From: Bradyrhizobium sp. 149
Lineage (GTDB): Bacteria; Pseudomonadota; Alphaproteobacteria; Rhizobiales; Xanthobacteraceae
DNA length: 64,000 bases
Direction of reading: 5' to 3'
Assembly: GCF_023073915.1 (NCBI RefSeq)
Contig: NZ_JADPKK010000013.1
Location: 248,001-312,000, forward strand
Both the position numbers and the translations under genes were made by a program. The notes beneath the pieces are model-generated. The model was not told where the DNA came from. It ran no database searches and worked only from the letters and a program-made list of their open reading frames with translations. This document shows, piece by piece, positions 26,394 to 34,855 of the stretch; position 1 is the first letter of the stretch; each line of letters begins with the position of its first letter.

Positions 26394-26591
26394 CTATCGC
26401 GACTTCCTGCGCCGCATGATGCCCTCGATTTCGTCTCTCGCGCGCCTCAGTTCATCGCGTAGCTGATCCCGCTTGCGCAGAAGGTCGTCCCGTTCCGCGA
26501 TCAAGGTGGCGGGGACGGCGATGTCACGCCCACAGGATGCACAAACCAGCGCGCCAACCGCGTTCCCCGATTGGCAGTAAGGACATGTCAC
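26394..26591 (-). CDS. Small zinc-ribbon coiled-coil protein
   Basis: 65 residues: a zinc ribbon (CPYCQSGNAVGALVCASCGR) followed by a charged coiled coil (AERDDLLRKRDQLRDELRRA). It has the same ribbon-then-coil layout as the N-terminus of the next gene and looks like a partner or a shortened paralogue of it. Its ATG overlaps the upstream stop as ATGA, implying coupled translation. Function unknown. Confidence 0.75.
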   Translation of the reverse strand: MTCPYCQSGNAVGALVCASCGRDIAVPATLIAERDDLLRKRDQLRDELRRARDEIEGIMRRRKSR

Positions 26592-27031
26592 TTGGGCGCA
26601 ACCTTCAAGGTGAAGATGGTCGTCCCCGGCCGGCCATCACTATCCTTGATGTCGACGCGAACAATATATTCGCCCGGCGGCAATTCCGCGTCCTGCATGT
26701 TGATGCCGTCAGCCTGCACAAAGGGTTTGATCCGGGCCGTCAAATCGACGTTCGGCGTGCGGAGGAAGATCACCTTGACGGAATCGGGATCGATCTTGGC
26801 CCCACCATAGGATTCAAACTTCAACACCAGCCGAAGCGGCGAGCTGACGGAGTCGCCGGGCGAGACGAACTCCACCTTTGGTCCGCGCAAGATGCCGCGC
26901 CGATCGGCGGCAATCGCGCCTTTCGGCGGCGGCAGCCTGGCTTCCTCTTCGGTAATCAGCTGTGTCGCCCTCGACGCGCCCGGATACAGGAGACCCGCCG
27001 CAATCAATCCAAGCAAAATATTCCGCTTCAT
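26588..27031 (-). CDS. Small exported beta-domain protein of the CHAT operon
   Basis: 147 residues: Sec signal peptide (about 1-22, ending SRA) and one beta-sandwich-like domain (VSSPLRLVLKFESYGGAKID, then LPPGEYIVRVDIKDSDGRPG, then TTIFTLKVAPK). The fold resembles bacterial Ig-like or carrier domains. A GGAAGG ribosome site precedes the ATG. Lying 22 bases after the CHAT gene and exported like it, it may be a periplasmic partner or substrate; no relative is recognised. Confidence 0.72.
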   Translation of the reverse strand: MKRNILLGLIAAGLLYPGASRATQLITEEEARLPPPKGAIAADRRGILRGPKVEFVSPGDSVSSPLRLVLKFESYGGAKIDPDSVKVIFLRTPNVDLTARIKPFVQADGINMQDAELPPGEYIVRVDIKDSDGRPGTTIFTLKVAPK

Positions 27032-27053
27032 TTACGTCCAAACCTTCCCTGAC

Positions 27054-30000
27054 TCAGCGTACCCCGCCGTCGCCGATGATCGTATACGGCGCCCAGAACA
27101 GTGGATGCGCATAGGCGAACTCGGTTTTGCCTTCCCCGTTGAGATAGCCGGGGCCATCGACAAGGGCCATCATCGCCTCGCGCAGCGCTTCGCTGCGCGA
27201 CAGTTTTGGATCGTCGGCCTGCCGCTTGAACAGGTCTGTCACCAGCTGCCGGGCCGATTGCGAATGCACCGACCAGTTCGTCACCAGCAGCGCACGCGTT
27301 CCGGCATAGAAGAACGCGCGACCGAGGCCCGAGGCGGCCTCGGCACCCGCACCGGCACCGGCGCCGGTGTTACAGGCCGACAGGATCACCCAGTCAGCGT
27401 CGAGCTTGAGGCCGAGAATCTCCTCCATGGTCAGCAGGCCATCCCCGCCCTCTCCGGTCACCGCGGGGGAAGACAGGGCGAGCGCTGGTTGAGTCAATCC
27501 ATTGAGTTCGCCCGGCACCAGCCCGTGGGTGGCGAACGCCAGGATTCTGAACCCGGAGAGATTCATCGTCTTGACTGCATTCTCAGTCGCACTCTTGCCG
27601 AGGAACAGCACCTTGGAGGGATCCGCCTGCAACGCCAGCGCGATCGACTTCAGTTCGTCGGCCGTGTCGGGCAGTCGCGGCAGAAGACCCAGTTCGGCGC
27701 TATCGACGCCATCGAGCTTTGGACTGTTGCGACGCTTCAGCGGCCCGCCGCGGGTGACGTTCCCGCCGGCGTCGGCGACCTGAACCTTGACATCTCCGCC
27801 TTCCGCCTCGGCCTGCTGTTCCTTGTTGAAGTAGGGGTCGCCGAATGCCACCAGGTCGCCTCTGCCGGACTTGGCAGGCGGCAATTGCCGCAGTGTCCGC
27901 AAAGCGGCAGCCGATGGCACGGTTGATACGGCATGGGTGCGGGCCAGCCATGGTACGTTGCGGTAGCCGACGAACAACGGGTCTTCGTCTTGAGCGACCT
28001 CGGCCGGTGCCGTCGGCAACAGCGAGAGTGGCAGCAGGCCTAGCGCGCCGTTGGTGACGACGATCAGCTTCTTTGCGGGCTTCCATCCGCTCTCGACCGG
28101 CTTGAGCAGTAGATCGTAGAGTTCGTAGCCGAGCTTGAGATCGAACGGCGGAATATCCGAGATCATCGCGGCTTGCGGCTCGAGCGCCTCACGCAGCTTG
28201 CGAATCTTCGTCTCGACCTCGCCAATGCCGGCCTTGACGGCTGCGAAGGCCACCGGCCCGGACTTCGGCACGGCCCAGACGAAGCTGCCGTTCTGACCGA
28301 AATAGAAAGACAGCATGGCCTCGTCGTCGGCAAGCGTCGCATGGATGTCTGCAACGCTAGGCGGCCTGGGCGAGACGAGATCGGCATACGTCGGAAACTT
28401 CTGTTTGATCTCCTGGCGTGCCTTGTCCCGTTCGCCACGCATGGACGCGATCGATGCCTGTATCTGCTGGACGCCTTTCTCATCACGCTCCGCCGAGGGA
28501 AGCGCAAGCACGTTGTTGAGCGTCCCGAGCTGGGCGTTGACCTGCTTGGTCAGGTCCTGCTCCTTGCGTACGAGTTCGGCCAGTGCAGGATCCTTTGCTG
28601 CTGCGCGGGCACTTGAGGCCGCAAGCGCCTGCTGCACCGACCGTCCACGAATGGCATCGGCCAGACTGAACGTCTCTTCTCCCGTACCGCTGCGATTTCC
28701 CTCCGACCTCGCGAGCAGCAGGAGGTAGTTCTCGACAATTGCCTGCAGCCGCTGGCTGCGCGCCGCCACGACGCTCGTGTTTTCGTCATCGGCATTTTCA
28801 TTCGCATTCGCCATCATGATCGGGATGGACGCCTTGAACTCGCGGATCGCATCGGCATCGCGCCGTGCGCGCATCATGCCGATCGCCAGCGTGCCCCGCG
28901 CGGAGGCGGCATCGAAATGGCTCTCACCGACACGACCGACCTGCTTCTTGACCAGCTGCTCGGCGACCGCAATGCCGGCCTCCAACTGACCGGAACCGTA
29001 GAGCGACATGATGCGCGCCGGATTGAGCTCGATCACCTGGCGCCGCTGTGGCTCCCAATTGGCGATTGCCTTGTCGATCCTGGCGAAGATTTCGTTCGCC
29101 TCGGCGTTTTTGCGCTGAAGATTCAGGATGCCCGCGAGTTGCGAAAGCAATTGCACGGTCGCTTGCGAGTCGTCCGGAACACCTACCGTCTTGTTGATCT
29201 CGAGGGCGACACGGCCCAGCTTCTCGGCTTCGTCGTACCGGCCCTCATCGACCAGAATACTGGCCAAACCGACGACATAGCGCGGCGTCACGGGATTGTA
29301 CTTGCCGGTGTCCTTCAAACGCGACAACAGCGCCCGACGCGCGTCGACCTCGGCTTCGGCCAGCCTTCCCTGTCTTGCCTTCATGCGCGCCTGATTCAGC
29401 ACGGTGCTGTCGACCGCTTGCAGCAGAAGGGTCTCGGCCGGCGGATTCTCCGACTCCAACACACCCTTGTTGCCGGCGCGCTTGCGAACCTCCGCGGTGC
29501 GATAGGCGGCTTCCGCTTCGGCGAACTGCCCCCGCGCTTCGAAGATCATGCCACGGGAAATCTCGATTTCGCCCTCCCAGCTCTGGCCGAACCTCGCATA
29601 GGAGGCTCGCCACCCGGGAAGTCCGCTGGTGCGCGCCTCCTGGATCGCGCTGAGGCTGCGACGCATATAGGCTTCCGCCTGCGCGATGTCGCCCATCTGA
29701 ATGAGGATGGCGGCGATCGCGCGGTTTGCGTTGAACTGGTATCCTTTGGCGCCCGGCAGACTAGCCGTTTCGCGCAACAGTTTTTGGATGATCTCGAGCG
29801 CGCGCTTGGGATCACCGGCGGCAGCATATTGCTGCGACTGGAGCTGCATCATTCGCCCCAGCATGTTCGGGCTGACCGCTCCGCGTCCCACCTCCACAGC
29901 CTTGTCGGCGTCCGCCGTGGCTTCGGCGAGCCGACCGAGCTGCGAACGGGCGTTGGCGCGATCAAAGTAGAACTGCGCGAGATCCTGCCGCGACTCCTTG

Positions 30001-30473
30001 CCTGTGGGCGTAGCCGCCGCGTCCGATTTCAGCTCCGCCAGCATCTTCTCGTCCGGCTTGTCGCCATCGAGAATCCCGGTGATGTCGGAGATACTGCGCG
30101 GCGGCGCGATGAAGTCCTTTGGTCGCGCAGTGCCCGGGTCCAGCTTGGGCGCAACCTCCCTCGGAAGCTCGACGGCAACGTTGGCGCGGCCGTTCGCGGC
30201 ATTGAGCGCTGCGAGCACGCAGGCCCTGACCTGGGGCGACGCCTTGGCGCGGCAGGCTTCGAGATTGGCGCCGCCCGCCGGCCCGCCGCCGGCGCGCATA
30301 CAGCCCTGTACGATCGGCTTGCCGATCGTCATCCGGCAGTTCTCGATCGCCGCCTCCTTGGTCAAGGCGGCGGCGGCACCGGTCGATCCCAGCAAAATGG
30401 CAAGGGTCAGCAGCCTGCGCGGCAGCGTAAAATCCAGACGGCTTTCAAACGGATTCCCGGCGTCTCGACTCAT
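27054..30473 (-). CDS. TPR-CHAT protein: exported caspase-like putative protease
   Basis: 1139 residues from the ATG at 30473. Order: membrane/signal segment (RRLLTLAILLGSTGAAAA), a small four-cysteine region (NCRMTIGKPIVQGC, then ACRAKASPQVRAC), a long helical TPR array over about residues 130-640, coiled coil near 680, and a C-terminal CHAT domain from about 780. The CHAT dyad is intact: His983 in FATHGLVPG and Cys1034 in ILSACNTGAG. CHAT proteases act in signalling, defence and cell-death pathways, usually cleaving a partner. An N-terminal export signal is less usual. It heads a four-gene leftward operon. Confidence 0.88.
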   Translation of the reverse strand: MSRDAGNPFESRLDFTLPRRLLTLAILLGSTGAAAALTKEAAIENCRMTIGKPIVQGCMRAGGGPAGGANLEACRAKASPQVRACVLAALNAANGRANVAVELPREVAPKLDPGTARPKDFIAPPRSISDITGILDGDKPDEKMLAELKSDAAATPTGKESRQDLAQFYFDRANARSQLGRLAEATADADKAVEVGRGAVSPNMLGRMMQLQSQQYAAAGDPKRALEIIQKLLRETASLPGAKGYQFNANRAIAAILIQMGDIAQAEAYMRRSLSAIQEARTSGLPGWRASYARFGQSWEGEIEISRGMIFEARGQFAEAEAAYRTAEVRKRAGNKGVLESENPPAETLLLQAVDSTVLNQARMKARQGRLAEAEVDARRALLSRLKDTGKYNPVTPRYVVGLASILVDEGRYDEAEKLGRVALEINKTVGVPDDSQATVQLLSQLAGILNLQRKNAEANEIFARIDKAIANWEPQRRQVIELNPARIMSLYGSGQLEAGIAVAEQLVKKQVGRVGESHFDAASARGTLAIGMMRARRDADAIREFKASIPIMMANANENADDENTSVVAARSQRLQAIVENYLLLLARSEGNRSGTGEETFSLADAIRGRSVQQALAASSARAAAKDPALAELVRKEQDLTKQVNAQLGTLNNVLALPSAERDEKGVQQIQASIASMRGERDKARQEIKQKFPTYADLVSPRPPSVADIHATLADDEAMLSFYFGQNGSFVWAVPKSGPVAFAAVKAGIGEVETKIRKLREALEPQAAMISDIPPFDLKLGYELYDLLLKPVESGWKPAKKLIVVTNGALGLLPLSLLPTAPAEVAQDEDPLFVGYRNVPWLARTHAVSTVPSAAALRTLRQLPPAKSGRGDLVAFGDPYFNKEQQAEAEGGDVKVQVADAGGNVTRGGPLKRRNSPKLDGVDSAELGLLPRLPDTADELKSIALALQADPSKVLFLGKSATENAVKTMNLSGFRILAFATHGLVPGELNGLTQPALALSSPAVTGEGGDGLLTMEEILGLKLDADWVILSACNTGAGAGAGAEAASGLGRAFFYAGTRALLVTNWSVHSQSARQLVTDLFKRQADDPKLSRSEALREAMMALVDGPGYLNGEGKTEFAYAHPLFWAPYTIIGDGGVR

Positions 30474-30567
30474 GATGAAAGACCTTTTTCCAGAAACGAC
30501 TTCGAGCAATCTGATAATCCTATCCCTATAGGTTGGGAGAACAAGCGCCAATCAGTGTGGTTCGGGG

Positions 30568-31551
30568 ATGCTCAACGCGGTTAGGGTTAGCGGCAGCCGC
30601 AACGGGTTCCCAGGGTCCGCGCGACCACGGAGCCGGCGCACGCTAGTCGGGCTGCTTGCAGCACTGGCTGCGGTTTGGTGCGGCGGCGGGGCGGCCGCCA
30701 TCGACGGGCCGGAGTGGAAAGCTGCGGTGTGGGAGCCCGAGGCCATCTACCGCGGAGCAACAATCGCCCAGGATCTGGTTCTCCCCGAGGCGGCGGAGAC
30801 AGTCGACCGGCTTGCATCGCCGCGGATGGCGTTGATCAGGCCGGACGGCACGGGCCCGTTTCCCGCCATTGTCCTCCTGCACCAGTGCGCCGGACTGAAT
30901 CAGGCCATCGCGGTGTGGGCTCGTACCGCCATCTCCCGCGGCTACGTCGTCCTGCTTGTGGACAGCCTCAAATCGCGGAACGTCAAGAGCGTCTGCTTTG
31001 GACCGCAGAATGGCGTGAATTTCTTCCGCGGTGCCAGGGACGCCCTGCAAGCCGCGGAGCATCTCCGTCGGCAGACCTATGTCGAGAGAACACGCATCGC
31101 TCTCGTCGGCTTCTCCTGGGGAGCGATGGCAGGGCTGCTCGCCGCAAGTCCTCACTACGTCGGCGCGCTGAAGTTCGACTCGGGCTTTGCGGCTGTCGCA
31201 AGTTTCTATCCCGGCTGCTTCCGGGTCACGCCGAAAGAACGGCCGCCGTTCGATCTGCTCAATTCGGACGTCTCGCGGCCGCTTCTGGTGTTGATGGGTG
31301 ATGCGGACACCGAGACGCCCGCGTCGGAATGCATCAACAGGCTTGAGGTTCTCAAACGAAGCGGCTTGCCTGTGGAGTGGCACCTTTATCCCGACGCGAC
31401 GCATTGCTGGGATTGTCAGCAACTGCATGGCTTCAGCAAGATCGACATCCGCGGCCATCACGTCGAGTATCATTTTCGGCCAGATTTGACCGAAGACTCA
31501 CGCGACAGGCTTTTCGAATTCCTGGACCGCGCCATGCCGAGGCGGCAGTAG
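30568..31551 (+). CDS. Exported dienelactone hydrolase-like alpha/beta hydrolase
   Basis: 327 residues: N-terminal hydrophobic export segment (TLVGLLAALAAVWCGGGAAA) and an alpha/beta-hydrolase domain. The triad is readable: Ser in VGFSWGAMAG, Asp in LMGDADTETPASE and His in YPDATHCWD. Extra cysteines (HQCAGL, VCFGPQ, YPGCF) could form disulfides in the periplasm. Classical dienelactone hydrolases use Cys and are cytoplasmic, so the substrate differs. It is divergent from the CHAT gene with only 94 bases between starts. Confidence 0.8.
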   Translation: MLNAVRVSGSRNGFPGSARPRSRRTLVGLLAALAAVWCGGGAAAIDGPEWKAAVWEPEAIYRGATIAQDLVLPEAAETVDRLASPRMALIRPDGTGPFPAIVLLHQCAGLNQAIAVWARTAISRGYVVLLVDSLKSRNVKSVCFGPQNGVNFFRGARDALQAAEHLRRQTYVERTRIALVGFSWGAMAGLLAASPHYVGALKFDSGFAAVASFYPGCFRVTPKERPPFDLLNSDVSRPLLVLMGDADTETPASECINRLEVLKRSGLPVEWHLYPDATHCWDCQQLHGFSKIDIRGHHVEYHFRPDLTEDSRDRLFEFLDRAMPRRQ

Positions 31552-31565
31552 CAGCTCTGCCGCGA

Positions 31566-32327
31566 TCAGCCCTTGGAGACCACCGCGCGGCCGTAGGGTG
31601 GCTGGGCCGCGACCGGCGGGTTGGCGGTCTGGGCGGCGAGCTCGCCGATCAGGCGGTCGGCATCCGCGGCCATGGCGTCGGGCGCCTGGATCACCAGCCG
31701 CTCCAGACCCCAGCGATAGGAGGAGACGCGCTGCTCGAGGCACTGCTGCACCCACTGGATGATCAGCGAATTCTCCTGCATGCGCTCGACCGCGTCATCC
31801 TTCTCCTTCGGCGAGAGAGAGGAGACGCGCGCCATGCTGGCATTACGCTTCTTGTCGAGGTCGATGACGCGGATCGCGGAGCCGAAGAACGGCTCGAAGC
31901 GGGTGATGTCGTTGCGCACGTCCTCGATCAGCTGCGCATAGCGCGAGGAATGCGAACGGTGCGGCTCGTCGATCAGCGTGCGTCCGTACATGGTGCGGTC
32001 GAACACGATCTTTTGCCGCCACGGCGAAGGCAGCGCCTTGTAGTCGCCGAACACGCTCTTCCAGGCGGGCCGCGACAGCGGCGGCTCGATCAGGGGATAG
32101 GCGAGGTCGCGAAGCTGGCGCTCTTCGTCGGTGAGCTGGAATTGCGATGGCTTCAGGCCGATGCTGGAGGTGACTTCCGCGCCCAGCCAGCGATGCATGT
32201 CGTCGCTGCGCATGTCCGCGCGGGTCCGGCCGAAATCGCCGCCGCTACAGGCGGCGAGAGTCGCGCCCAGCAGTGCGAGCACGCTGGCCGTTGCGACGGT
32301 GCGGATCTGGCGGAGGTTCTCCGGCAT
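31566..32327 (-). CDS. Putative lipoprotein, rhizobial hypothetical
   Basis: 253 residues with a lipoprotein signal ending LLGATLAACSGG (lipobox LAAC, about residue 27). The mature part is mostly helical and charged (LTDEERQLRDLAYPLIEPPL, DVRNDITRFEPFFGSAIRVI, LIIQWVQQCLEQRVSSYRWG). No catalytic motif is visible. It is probably anchored to the inner leaflet of the outer membrane. It converges on the hydrolase gene and lies downstream of the small MGTIIEFPA protein. Function unknown. Confidence 0.75.
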   Translation of the reverse strand: MPENLRQIRTVATASVLALLGATLAACSGGDFGRTRADMRSDDMHRWLGAEVTSSIGLKPSQFQLTDEERQLRDLAYPLIEPPLSRPAWKSVFGDYKALPSPWRQKIVFDRTMYGRTLIDEPHRSHSSRYAQLIEDVRNDITRFEPFFGSAIRVIDLDKKRNASMARVSSLSPKEKDDAVERMQENSLIIQWVQQCLEQRVSSYRWGLERLVIQAPDAMAADADRLIGELAAQTANPPVAAQPPYGRAVVSKG

Positions 32328-32342
32328 GGCAAGGCCGAAAGC

Positions 32343-32531
32343 CTAGCGGCGACGACGACGGCGTCCCGGCGCTGTGCCCTGCTCCGGCCCGTGATCGCCG
32401 CTGGTCTGGTCGCTCTCGCGCTCGATGCGGATCACGGGGAGAATCAAAATCGTTCCCATGCCCTCGCGTGGAGCCACGTCCCCCGACGCACCCACCCGGC
32501 GACCGGCCGGAAATTCGATGATGGTCCCCAT
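32343..32531 (-). CDS. Small hypothetical protein (MGTIIEFPA type)
   Basis: 62 residues beginning MGTIIEFPAGRR, with a hydrophobic central strand (GTILILPVIRIE) and a basic arginine-run C-terminus. Short proteins with this N-terminus appear to recur in Bradyrhizobium-like genomes (recollection, not a search). The Arg-rich tail hints at nucleic-acid or membrane binding. A TTAA-N7-TAAA box lies about 70 bases upstream of its start. Confidence 0.6.
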   Translation of the reverse strand: MGTIIEFPAGRRVGASGDVAPREGMGTILILPVIRIERESDQTSGDHGPEQGTAPGRRRRRR

Positions 32532-32602
32532 ATCAGCTCTCTTCTATTGCCGCGCGACCCGGCGCGCCTCTGCAACATGGGATCATTAAGATCAGTTCAT
32601 GG

Positions 32603-32617
32603 TTAACGGGGTGTAAA
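32603..32617 (-). promoter_or_regulatory. CtrA-like box (near match)
   Basis: TTAACGGGGTGTAAA fits TTAA-N7-TTAA with one mismatch. It lies upstream of the small leftward gene at 32343-32531. Single near matches occur by chance; the nearby perfect copy raises its interest. Confidence 0.35.
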
Positions 32618-32715
32618 CGTGCCGGCGGGGCCGTAACCGCACGGGCCGGACCCGTCGTCCCGTTGCGGCACGAGAATGCTTCAAAGCATGCGTCCGGCTT
32701 CACGCCTCGTTTTCC

Positions 32716-32730
32716 TTAACGAGCCTTTAA
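32716..32730 (+). promoter_or_regulatory. CtrA-like box (perfect match)
   Basis: TTAACGAGCCTTTAA matches the CtrA consensus TTAA-N7-TTAA exactly. It lies 55 bases upstream of the DUF2336 gene, the normal place for an activator or repressor site, in otherwise GC-rich DNA. Confidence 0.5.
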
Positions 32731-32784
32731 AGGAGCCTGCGATAGGCTGGCGGCGAGTATCTCTTCCAGGTCGCGTATCTCTCC

Positions 32785-33762
32785 ATGACCAAGTCGCTGT
32801 TTCCAGGATTCGACGGGCTGATGAACCTCTCCCGTCGCGAAGGCGTCGATGTTCGTCCGACGCTGCTGCGCGTGCTGACCGACCTCTATGTTCAGGCGAG
32901 CACCCACAGCGATGACGAGCAGCGCCAGTTCGTCGAACTCGCCACGCGGCTGATTGACCAGGTCGACGACGCGACGCGCGCGGCCGTCAAGGCGCGGCTT
33001 GCGATCTATCCGTCGACGCCTGCTCCTATCATGCAGAAGCTCGGATTGTCGGCCGCGCAGGAGGGCCGCAGGGTTCCGCTCGCGCGCGAAATCCCTGCAC
33101 CGCCGCCCGCCCTCTCGCCGGTTCGCACGCCAAGCGAGGCCGAGCAGCGCATGGCCTCGAACATGGCGATGCAGCCAACGGACGCAGCCGAGATCCACGA
33201 CATGTTCTTCCGCGCCGGCGCCTCCGAGCGCGCGCTGATCCTGCACAATCTGGCGCAGACCCCGCTGAAGGCCGCACCGCGGATTCCGACCGTGCGCGCC
33301 AAGCGCGCGATCCAGATCCTCGAGATGGCGGCGATCGCACGCGATGTCGAGAATTTCACGCTGGAGCTCAGCGACAGCCTGATCCTGCCCGCGCGCGTCG
33401 CAGCTCAGATCGTCGACGATGCAAGCGGCGAAGCGCTCGCGGTCGCCGCGCGCGCGCTCGACATGCCGAGTCCTGTGTTCCAGCGCATCTTGCTGTTCTT
33501 CAAGCCGGAGATCGGCAACTCCGTGACCGACGTGTACCGGCTGTCGCGGCTCTTTGATCGCCTCAGCGATCGCTCGGCGCTGGTGATGCTGGCCGCCTGG
33601 CGCGGCTCGACGCTCGCCGTCACCCGCGCAAAATACCAGCCGTCGCTGCACGACAGCGAGCGCCAGCGCGCGCGCGGCGCATCCAGCCAGTCGCGACCTG
33701 GAGTGCAGCCGGGCTCCGCGCCTGCGGTGCGGACGGGCAGCGGCGGATCGGCGGATCGTTAG
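32785..33762 (+). CDS. DUF2336 domain protein
   Basis: 325 residues, cytoplasmic, built of helical repeats typical of DUF2336: VRPTLLRVLTDLYVQASTHS, then QFVELATRLIDQVDDATRAA, and later AVAARALDMPSPVFQRILLF and RLFDRLSDRSALVMLAAWRG. The C-terminal 40 residues are disordered. The family is alphaproteobacterial with HEAT-like helices; its function is not settled. A perfect CtrA-like box upstream suggests cell-cycle control. Its stop codon overlaps that of the convergent DUF1491 gene. Confidence 0.85.
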   Translation: MTKSLFPGFDGLMNLSRREGVDVRPTLLRVLTDLYVQASTHSDDEQRQFVELATRLIDQVDDATRAAVKARLAIYPSTPAPIMQKLGLSAAQEGRRVPLAREIPAPPPALSPVRTPSEAEQRMASNMAMQPTDAAEIHDMFFRAGASERALILHNLAQTPLKAAPRIPTVRAKRAIQILEMAAIARDVENFTLELSDSLILPARVAAQIVDDASGEALAVAARALDMPSPVFQRILLFFKPEIGNSVTDVYRLSRLFDRLSDRSALVMLAAWRGSTLAVTRAKYQPSLHDSERQRARGASSQSRPGVQPGSAPAVRTGSGGSADR

Positions 33763-34103
33763 GTCTTCGCCAGTTCGAGAAAATGCCGCCCGGCGCGGTC
33801 TTCGGTCTCGACGATCCACGCATCCGGATCGAAGCGGATTTCCTTGGTCAGGCGCTCCTCCACCGCGCGCTCCGGCATCGGCTGCGGAGCAAGCGGCACG
33901 AAGAAACGATCGACCGGCCGGCCGTCGTCGTAAGAGGTCTGCGGCGCCGGCACGTAGAGCATAGCATTGCCGTCGAGCAGCGAGACCTTCACGAACACCG
34001 CACCCGCCTCCTCCGCGCCGCGACGGCGCACGGCGCCGAACACGCCCTCGGTCTGGCACCGGCGCAGATAGGCTGAGACCCAGATGTTTGATTTCAAACG
34101 CAT
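33759..34103 (-). CDS. DUF1491 family protein
   Basis: About 114 residues from the ATG at 34103, which gives the family start MRLKSNIWVSAYLRRC. The rest matches DUF1491: GAVRRRGAEEAGAVFVKVSL, LYVPAPQTSYDD and FDPDAWIVETEDRAGRHFLE. A longer reading from 34154 adds a hydrophobic stretch and is less likely. It lies behind the peptidoglycan-binding and kinase genes. Function unknown. Confidence 0.82.
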   Translation of the reverse strand: MRLKSNIWVSAYLRRCQTEGVFGAVRRRGAEEAGAVFVKVSLLDGNAMLYVPAPQTSYDDGRPVDRFFVPLAPQPMPERAVEERLTKEIRFDPDAWIVETEDRAGRHFLELAKT

Positions 34104-34159
34104 GAGCGCACGATAAGCCAGTGCTGCAATCAGCACCAGCCTTCGCATAATCAAGCCGA

Positions 34160-34855
34160 TTATTCGACGGGATGGCCGATCGCGGCGCCGAGCTCGCGCA
34201 GCAAGCGGTCGGATACCTGACCAGTGACCTGCATCTTGTGCTCGCGCTCGAATTTCTGGATCGCGGCCTGGGTCTCGCCGCTTATCGCGCCCGTGACCTT
34301 CAAATTCCCGTAGCCGTATTCGGACAGCGCGCGCTGCACGCCGGCAATGCGCCGCGCCGCCGGGCTCTGCTGCACCGGAATCGGCGCCGGCGGACGCGCG
34401 ACGGACGGCGGCGCCGAAATCGTCTGCTTGACCAGATTGGTCATGGGATCGCCGGAGCGTTGCGTCGATGCAGTCGCTTCGACGGGTTTGTCCGGCGCCT
34501 TCTCGGCAGGTTTGGGCTCGGCACGAAACTCCGTCGCTCTCGGCTCGAGCGGCGAGGTATCGGCGCCGACCGGACGCGGACGCGGCAAGGGGTTCGACAG
34601 CGACAGGGACGACGGCGCAGGCAGATTAATCACAGTGCCGAACATCGGCGCCGGATGCCGGCCGGTCTGGAGGAACAGCGCATTGGCAACGATCGCGCTG
34701 ATGGCGGCAATCGCGACGAGACCGGCCAGCGTATCCTTGGGGCTATGCAGCAGCACGCGCAGCACGAGATTGCGCTCGGTCTCGACGTCGATGACCGCGG
34801 CTTTGGCGCCACGGCGGCGCGGAGCGGCTTCGTCCTTGGCAGACTTCTTAGGCAC
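34160..34855 (-). CDS. Membrane-anchored peptidoglycan-binding domain protein
   Basis: 231 residues: basic cytoplasmic head, one membrane helix (LAGLVAIAAISAIVANALFL, about 44-63), a long Pro/Ala periplasmic linker and a C-terminal PG_binding_1 domain (GVQRALSEYGYGNLKVTGAI, then AAIQKFEREHKMQVTGQVSD). It would tether the inner membrane to the cell wall. It overlaps the upstream histidine kinase gene by eight bases, so the two are translated together and may act together at the envelope. Confidence 0.85.
   Translation of the reverse strand: MPKKSAKDEAAPRRRGAKAAVIDVETERNLVLRVLLHSPKDTLAGLVAIAAISAIVANALFLQTGRHPAPMFGTVINLPAPSSLSLSNPLPRPRPVGADTSPLEPRATEFRAEPKPAEKAPDKPVEATASTQRSGDPMTNLVKQTISAPPSVARPPAPIPVQQSPAARRIAGVQRALSEYGYGNLKVTGAISGETQAAIQKFEREHKMQVTGQVSDRLLRELGAAIGHPVE

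Noticed and set aside
25627..31551. The CHAT operon as a CRISPR-linked (Craspase) locus
   Set aside because: No cas genes or repeat array are present in the window, and the TPR-CHAT protein is exported.
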